From the NCBI GenBank assembly GCA_031732855.1, contig JAVMKJ010000216.1, forward strand, positions 1 through 9,743: DNA of 9,743 nucleotides. The letters are read 5' to 3'. This stretch comes from JAVMKJ01 sp031732855 (GTDB lineage: Bacteria > Pseudomonadota > Gammaproteobacteria > Competibacterales > Competibacteraceae). This document shows positions 6,760-9,743 of this stretch, piece by piece. The position numbers and the translations under genes are program-made. The notes beneath the pieces were generated by a model that ran no database searches, was not told the origin of the DNA, and was given only the letters and a program-made list of their open reading frames with translations. Position 1 is the first letter of the stretch, and the number at the start of each line of letters is the position of its first letter.

Positions 6760-7635
6760 ATGACCACCAAGCCGGCCCAGTCCTGGCTTGGTCCCAGTTC
6801 GATTCCGGCGCGAGCCGGAATCGGCCTGCGGGCCGAACACTACGACGCGGTGCTCGAAACTCCGCCCCCGATCGGCTGGCTGGAGGTTCACAGCGAAAAT
6901 TACTTCGGGGCGGGCGGCAAGCCGTTGCGCTACCTGGAACGAATCCGCGCCCTTTATCCCCTGAGCCTGCACGGCGTCGGCTTGTCCATCGGTTCGACCG
7001 ATCCGCTCGACCGCCGGCATCTGGGAAAACTCAGGGAGTTGATCCAGCGGTTCGAACCGGCGCTGGTTTCCGAACATTTGTCCTGGGGATCGGTCGGCGG
7101 CCGTCATCTCAACGACCTGCTGCCGCTGCCTTATACCGAGGAAGCGTTCGATCACATGGTCGCGCGGGTCTCTCGAGTGCAGGATGAGCTCGGCCGGCAA
7201 ATTCTGATCGAGAATCCCTCCAGCTACCTGCAATACGTGGAATCGGCGATTCCCGAATGGGAGTTTCTCGTCGCGCTGGCCGACCGCGCCGGCTGCGGGG
7301 TTCTGCTGGACGTCAACAACATCTACGTGAGCGCCCGCAACCACGGTTTCGACGCCGGCGCCTATTTGCGGGCCATCCCGCCCCACCTCGTTCGGGAAAT
7401 TCACCTGGCCGGATTTACGGTCAACCGGTTCGAGGAAGGCGAAATTCTGATCGACACCCACAACCGGCCGGTCTGGCCGGCGGTCTGGGCGCTCTACCGC
7501 CAGGCCACGCAACGCTTTGGCCAGGTGCCGACGCTGATCGAATGGGACAGCGACCTGCCCGAACTTTCGGTCCTGGTGGAGGAGGCTCGCCGGGCCGACG
7601 CGATTCTGGAGGACCGTCATGCCCGGGCTGCGTGA
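6760..7635 (+). CDS. bufB: DUF692 multinuclear non-heme iron oxidative enzyme (MNIO), bufferin maturase
   Basis: A 291-residue TIM-barrel enzyme of the DUF692 family, the group that includes MbnB of methanobactin synthesis. It probably oxidises cysteines in the BufA peptide using an iron cluster and oxygen, working with BufC in the cytoplasm. Candidate metal ligands and family motifs are in the expected order: AGIGLRAEHY (20-28), EVHSENYF (42-49), LHGVGLSIGS (70-79), SEHLSW (104-109), HLNDLLPLPYT (116-126), ENPSSY (151-156), LLDVNNIYVSA (182-192), EIHLAGF (213-219), DTHNRPV (232-238) and EWD (261-263). None of the usual positions looks lost. Length is normal. The start is supported by GAGG of the preceding TGAGGCG about 8 nt upstream. 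The last 17 nt overlap bufC. Confidence 0.95.
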   Translation: MTTKPAQSWLGPSSIPARAGIGLRAEHYDAVLETPPPIGWLEVHSENYFGAGGKPLRYLERIRALYPLSLHGVGLSIGSTDPLDRRHLGKLRELIQRFEPALVSEHLSWGSVGGRHLNDLLPLPYTEEAFDHMVARVSRVQDELGRQILIENPSSYLQYVESAIPEWEFLVALADRAGCGVLLDVNNIYVSARNHGFDAGAYLRAIPPHLVREIHLAGFTVNRFEEGEILIDTHNRPVWPAVWALYRQATQRFGQVPTLIEWDSDLPELSVLVEEARRADAILEDRHARAA

Positions 7636-8455
7636 ACTCCAACTCGGTTTCGCCGCGGCGGTGCTCGACGATGCCGGCGACGGCTTCGCCCGTCACATTC
7701 GAGCCGCCGGCCCGAGCGGCGCCCGCCGCTTGCGGATCTATCGCAACAACGCCGCGCTCAATCTGACCGGCGCGCTCGAAGCAGCGTATCCGGTGGTACG
7801 CCGCCTGGTGGGCGAAGAATTTTTCCGGTACGCGACGATGCAATACCTCAACCGTCATCCGTCCCGGTCGGGCGACCTGCACGAGTTCGGGGAATCGTTC
7901 CCGGCGTTTCTCGCAACCTTCGAACCGGTTGCCGGGCTGGTCTACCTGCCCGATGTCGCCCGGCTGGAATGGGCCTGTCACCAGGTATTCCATGCCGCCG
8001 GTCATCCGCCGCTCGACCTGGCCGCGCTGGCTCGCGTGCCCGCCGAACGGCGCGAGGAGCTGCGTTTTCAGCTCCACCCGGCGGCGCGCCTGCTGGAATC
8101 GACCTTTCCCATCGCGCGGATCTGGCAACTCAATCAGGACGACCAAGGCGACGATGCGACGGTGGATTTGACCGAGGGCGGGGTCAGGCTGCTGATCTTT
8201 CGCCGCGAGGATCTCGATATCGAATTGCAATCCCTGGAAGACGGGGAGTACGCCCTGCTGCACGCTCTGGCCGGCGCTTGCGATTTCGCCACCGCCTGCG
8301 AACGGGCTTTGGCCCTGCAGCCCAATTTGGACGTGCCGGCCTGCTTTCGCCGGCATGTCCTGCAAGGCGCTCTCGTCGCTTTTCACCTGCCCCCCGCTCG
8401 TATCGTCGATTGCGGACAACCACCCCGAGGAGAACCCCATGATGACCGCCACTGA
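7619..8455 (+). CDS. bufC: DUF2063 protein, MNIO partner
   Basis: A 278-residue protein of the DUF2063 family, often annotated as a putative DNA-binding protein because of its N-terminal helical domain. In bufferin and methanobactin-like clusters it is instead the partner of the DUF692 enzyme, presenting the precursor peptide. The N-terminal domain (about 1-127) has LRELQLGFAAAVLD, RLRIYRNNAALNL, AYPVVRRLVGEEFF, GDLHEFGESFPAFL and YLPDVARLEWACHQVFHA. The C-terminal part (about 140-260) includes FPIARIWQLNQDD, VRLLIFRREDLDIELQSL and EYALLHAL, consistent with the peptide-binding half. The ATG at 7619 has GGAGGA 5 nt upstream, inside the end of bufB. The last 17 nt overlap the DoxX gene and carry its ribosome binding site nearby. 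A separate transcription-factor role is unlikely here. Confidence 0.92.
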   Translation: MPGLRELQLGFAAAVLDDAGDGFARHIRAAGPSGARRLRIYRNNAALNLTGALEAAYPVVRRLVGEEFFRYATMQYLNRHPSRSGDLHEFGESFPAFLATFEPVAGLVYLPDVARLEWACHQVFHAAGHPPLDLAALARVPAERREELRFQLHPAARLLESTFPIARIWQLNQDDQGDDATVDLTEGGVRLLIFRREDLDIELQSLEDGEYALLHALAGACDFATACERALALQPNLDVPACFRRHVLQGALVAFHLPPARIVDCGQPPRGEPHDDRH

Positions 8456-8993
8456 CATGCTCCACGCTCCACCCCAGCGCCCGTTCCGGGCGAAAATCGC
8501 GCCCCTGCTGGGCAAGGCCGACGCGCTGATTCGCAAGGCCTCCAGCCTGCTGGCGCCGGTCGCCGATTTTCTGGCCCGCTATTGGGTCGCCAGCGCCTTC
8601 TTCGCTTCCGGACTGAGCAAGACCACGACCGGCAGCCTGACGCTGTTCGGCCATGCCTTCAGCTATCCGCTCAGCCTGTTTCCGGCGGACAGCACCTTCA
8701 CCCTGTTTGAGTACGAATACCACGTGCCGCTGTTGCCGCCGATGCTGGCGGCTTACCTGGGAACGGCGGCGGAACTGCTGCTGCCGGTCTTTCTGTTCCT
8801 GGGTCTGGGGACCCGCTATATCGCGCTGGCGATGTTCGCGTTCAACATCGTCGCGGTGATTTCCTACCCGGACCTGATGCCTGCGGGGCTGAAGGACCAC
8901 CAGATTTGGGGATTGCTGTTGCTGATCACGTTCTGTCACGGTCCCGGCAAGCTGTCGCTGGATCACCTGATCGACCGGCTGGTTCGCCGCTAA
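8439..8993 (+). CDS. DoxX-like membrane protein of the bufferin operon
   Basis: A 184-residue integral membrane protein with a polar N-terminus of about 40 residues, then roughly four hydrophobic segments: about 44-60 (FLARYWVASAFFASGLSK, the DoxX-type first helix with Gly and Lys), 98-124 (LLPPMLAAYLGTAAELLLP, VFLFLGLG), 126-143 (RYIALAMFAFNIVAVISY) and 154-167. The C-terminus (HGPGKLSLDHLI) also matches the DoxX family. DoxX proteins frequently accompany bufferin genes; a redox or membrane-linked role has been suggested, but its reaction is unknown. The first of two adjacent ATGs (8439) is used, with GAGGAG 6 nt upstream. It overlaps bufC by 17 nt. The following gene starts 38 nt after the stop. 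Confidence 0.88.
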   Translation: MMTATDMLHAPPQRPFRAKIAPLLGKADALIRKASSLLAPVADFLARYWVASAFFASGLSKTTTGSLTLFGHAFSYPLSLFPADSTFTLFEYEYHVPLLPPMLAAYLGTAAELLLPVFLFLGLGTRYIALAMFAFNIVAVISYPDLMPAGLKDHQIWGLLLLITFCHGPGKLSLDHLIDRLVRR

Positions 8994-9031
8994 CCCACCG
9001 TTTCCATGCCACCCGAGGAGTGCGATGCCCC

Positions 9032-9616
9032 ATGAACAGCCTGGCGCAGCTTTCTGGCGACGACGAAGTTGCCGCGGCCGCCCCAGCCGGATTTCCGGAT
9101 GCCGAAGAGATCGATTTGCTGGGGCGAGTCGGTCTCTTTTCTCCGGACGACGCGCGCGCGTTGCGCAAGGTTTGGCGGGTTCTCCAGGATCGGACCGACG
9201 ATTACCTGGACATGGTGCTCGGCATGGTGGCCGCCTATCCCGCCCTGGCCACGGCCTTGACCGTGTTGCGCGATGAAAGTCAGGAGGGCTGGACGGACGG
9301 TTCCGCAACCGCCCGTCACCTGTTCCGGCGGTGGCTGTTCGAAACCTGTTTTTCTCCCCACGAACCGCCGTGGCTCAAGCAACTGTACGCCGAAGCCCCG
9401 CCGGAACGGGCGGAGCGGTCGTTATTGACGCGGCTACCGGGTTTCCGCTACCTCATCGCCCTGTCCTTTCCGCTGGTCGCCGCGGCGCGCACGCTCCTGG
9501 TCGCCGGCGGGCTGGCGACTCAGGAAGTCGAGCGAATGCAGACCGCGCTCCTGAAAGCCATCCTGCTGCAAGTCGCCCTGCTGAGCAAACTCTACGTCCG
9601 GGAAGGCAGTTGGTGA
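9032..9616 (+). CDS. Protoglobin-family protein lacking the proximal histidine
   Basis: A 194-residue helical protein whose middle and C-terminal parts follow the protoglobin pattern: FSPDDARALRKVW (36-48), YLDMVLGMVAAYPAL (58-72), RHLFRRWLFETCFSPHEPPWL (95-115), FRYLIALSFPL (138-148), and EVERMQ with LLSKLYVREGSW at the end (165-194). In archaeal protoglobin and globin-coupled sensors the heme is held by a histidine in an EIGxRH segment about 11 residues after the WL of the E/F region. Here that position falls at about E125, and the only histidines are H96 and H110. The loop before the next helix is also shorter. Canonical heme binding is therefore doubtful. The ATG at 9032 is used; GAGGAG at 9015-9020 is 11 nt upstream, a slightly long spacing. 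An ATG at 9025 is in another frame that lacks these motifs. It is last in the bufferin operon and its role there is unknown. Confidence 0.75.
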   Translation: MNSLAQLSGDDEVAAAAPAGFPDAEEIDLLGRVGLFSPDDARALRKVWRVLQDRTDDYLDMVLGMVAAYPALATALTVLRDESQEGWTDGSATARHLFRRWLFETCFSPHEPPWLKQLYAEAPPERAERSLLTRLPGFRYLIALSFPLVAAARTLLVAGGLATQEVERMQTALLKAILLQVALLSKLYVREGSW

Positions 9617-9743
9617 TTCCTCGCGATCGCGATATTTCGCAGGACCGCGAAATATCGAAGGCGCGACTCGCGACTCGATGCCTCCATCGCGGCCGATGGA
9701 CTCCGCCATATTTCGAACAACAAACCAACATATTGTAAATAAT
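9617..9743. other. Intergenic tail after the bufferin operon
   Basis: No gene is seen in these 127 nt. The stretch holds the hairpin repeat at 9630-9657, a short tandem (GCGACTC twice in GCGCGACTCGCGACTCG, 9661-9677), and a second small hairpin CCATCG/CGATGG at 9684-9699 with a 4-nt loop. It then becomes AT-rich up to the window end, as in the 6221-6260 block, possibly the start of another promoter region. Confidence 0.45.
9630..9657. repeat. Hairpin repeat downstream of the bufferin operon
   Basis: CGATATTTCGC (9630-9640) and GCGAAATATCG (9647-9657) are perfectly complementary over 11 bp with a 6-nt loop, AGGACC. It begins 13 nt after the protoglobin stop. It could end or protect the operon transcript, although no T-run follows, so intrinsic termination is uncertain. 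AGGACCGCGAAATATCG (9641-9657) matches 6144-6160 at 15 of 17 positions. Confidence 0.75.

Overview
The window comes from a high-GC bacterium. Gene content and style fit a gammaproteobacterium, possibly one related to Competibacter, but this is inferred from protein character only, with no marker gene to confirm it. It holds two divergent gene groups separated by a 477-bp intergenic region (6006-6482). A lower-GC gene sits at the left edge.

Right arm (+ strand, 6483-9616): a compact bufferin-type RiPP operon. The order is a DUF2282 precursor peptide with four cysteines (bufA), a DUF692/MNIO iron enzyme (bufB), a DUF2063 partner protein (bufC), a DoxX-like membrane protein, and a protoglobin-family protein that lacks the proximal heme histidine. 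Each gene has a GA-rich ribosome binding site. bufB/bufC and bufC/doxX each overlap by 17 nt. From family knowledge, MNIO enzymes with their DUF2063 partners modify cysteines of secreted DUF2282 peptides, giving copper-binding bufferins.

Left arm (- strand, 6005 down to 595): a DUF4331 secreted protein, a secreted TPR protein, a HupE/UreJ-like membrane protein with an EF-hand loop, then after about 200 nt an ECF sigma factor and its anti-sigma factor (ATGA overlap). The anti-sigma factor joins a zinc-less N-terminal segment to a ChrR-type cupin whose metal ligands are all present. Envelope proteins, a predicted metal-linked transporter, a metal-binding peptide pathway and a cupin-sensing sigma system together suggest a metal or oxidative stress locus. 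The sequence does not prove that the sigma factor controls either arm.

Left edge (1-386, - strand): a DUF29-family gene with a GTG start, cut by the window end and visibly lower in GC than its neighbours.

Related palindromic repeats lie in the divergent intergenic region (6144-6185) and just after the bufferin operon (9630-9657), bracketing the operon. No tRNA, rRNA, CRISPR array or transposase was seen.
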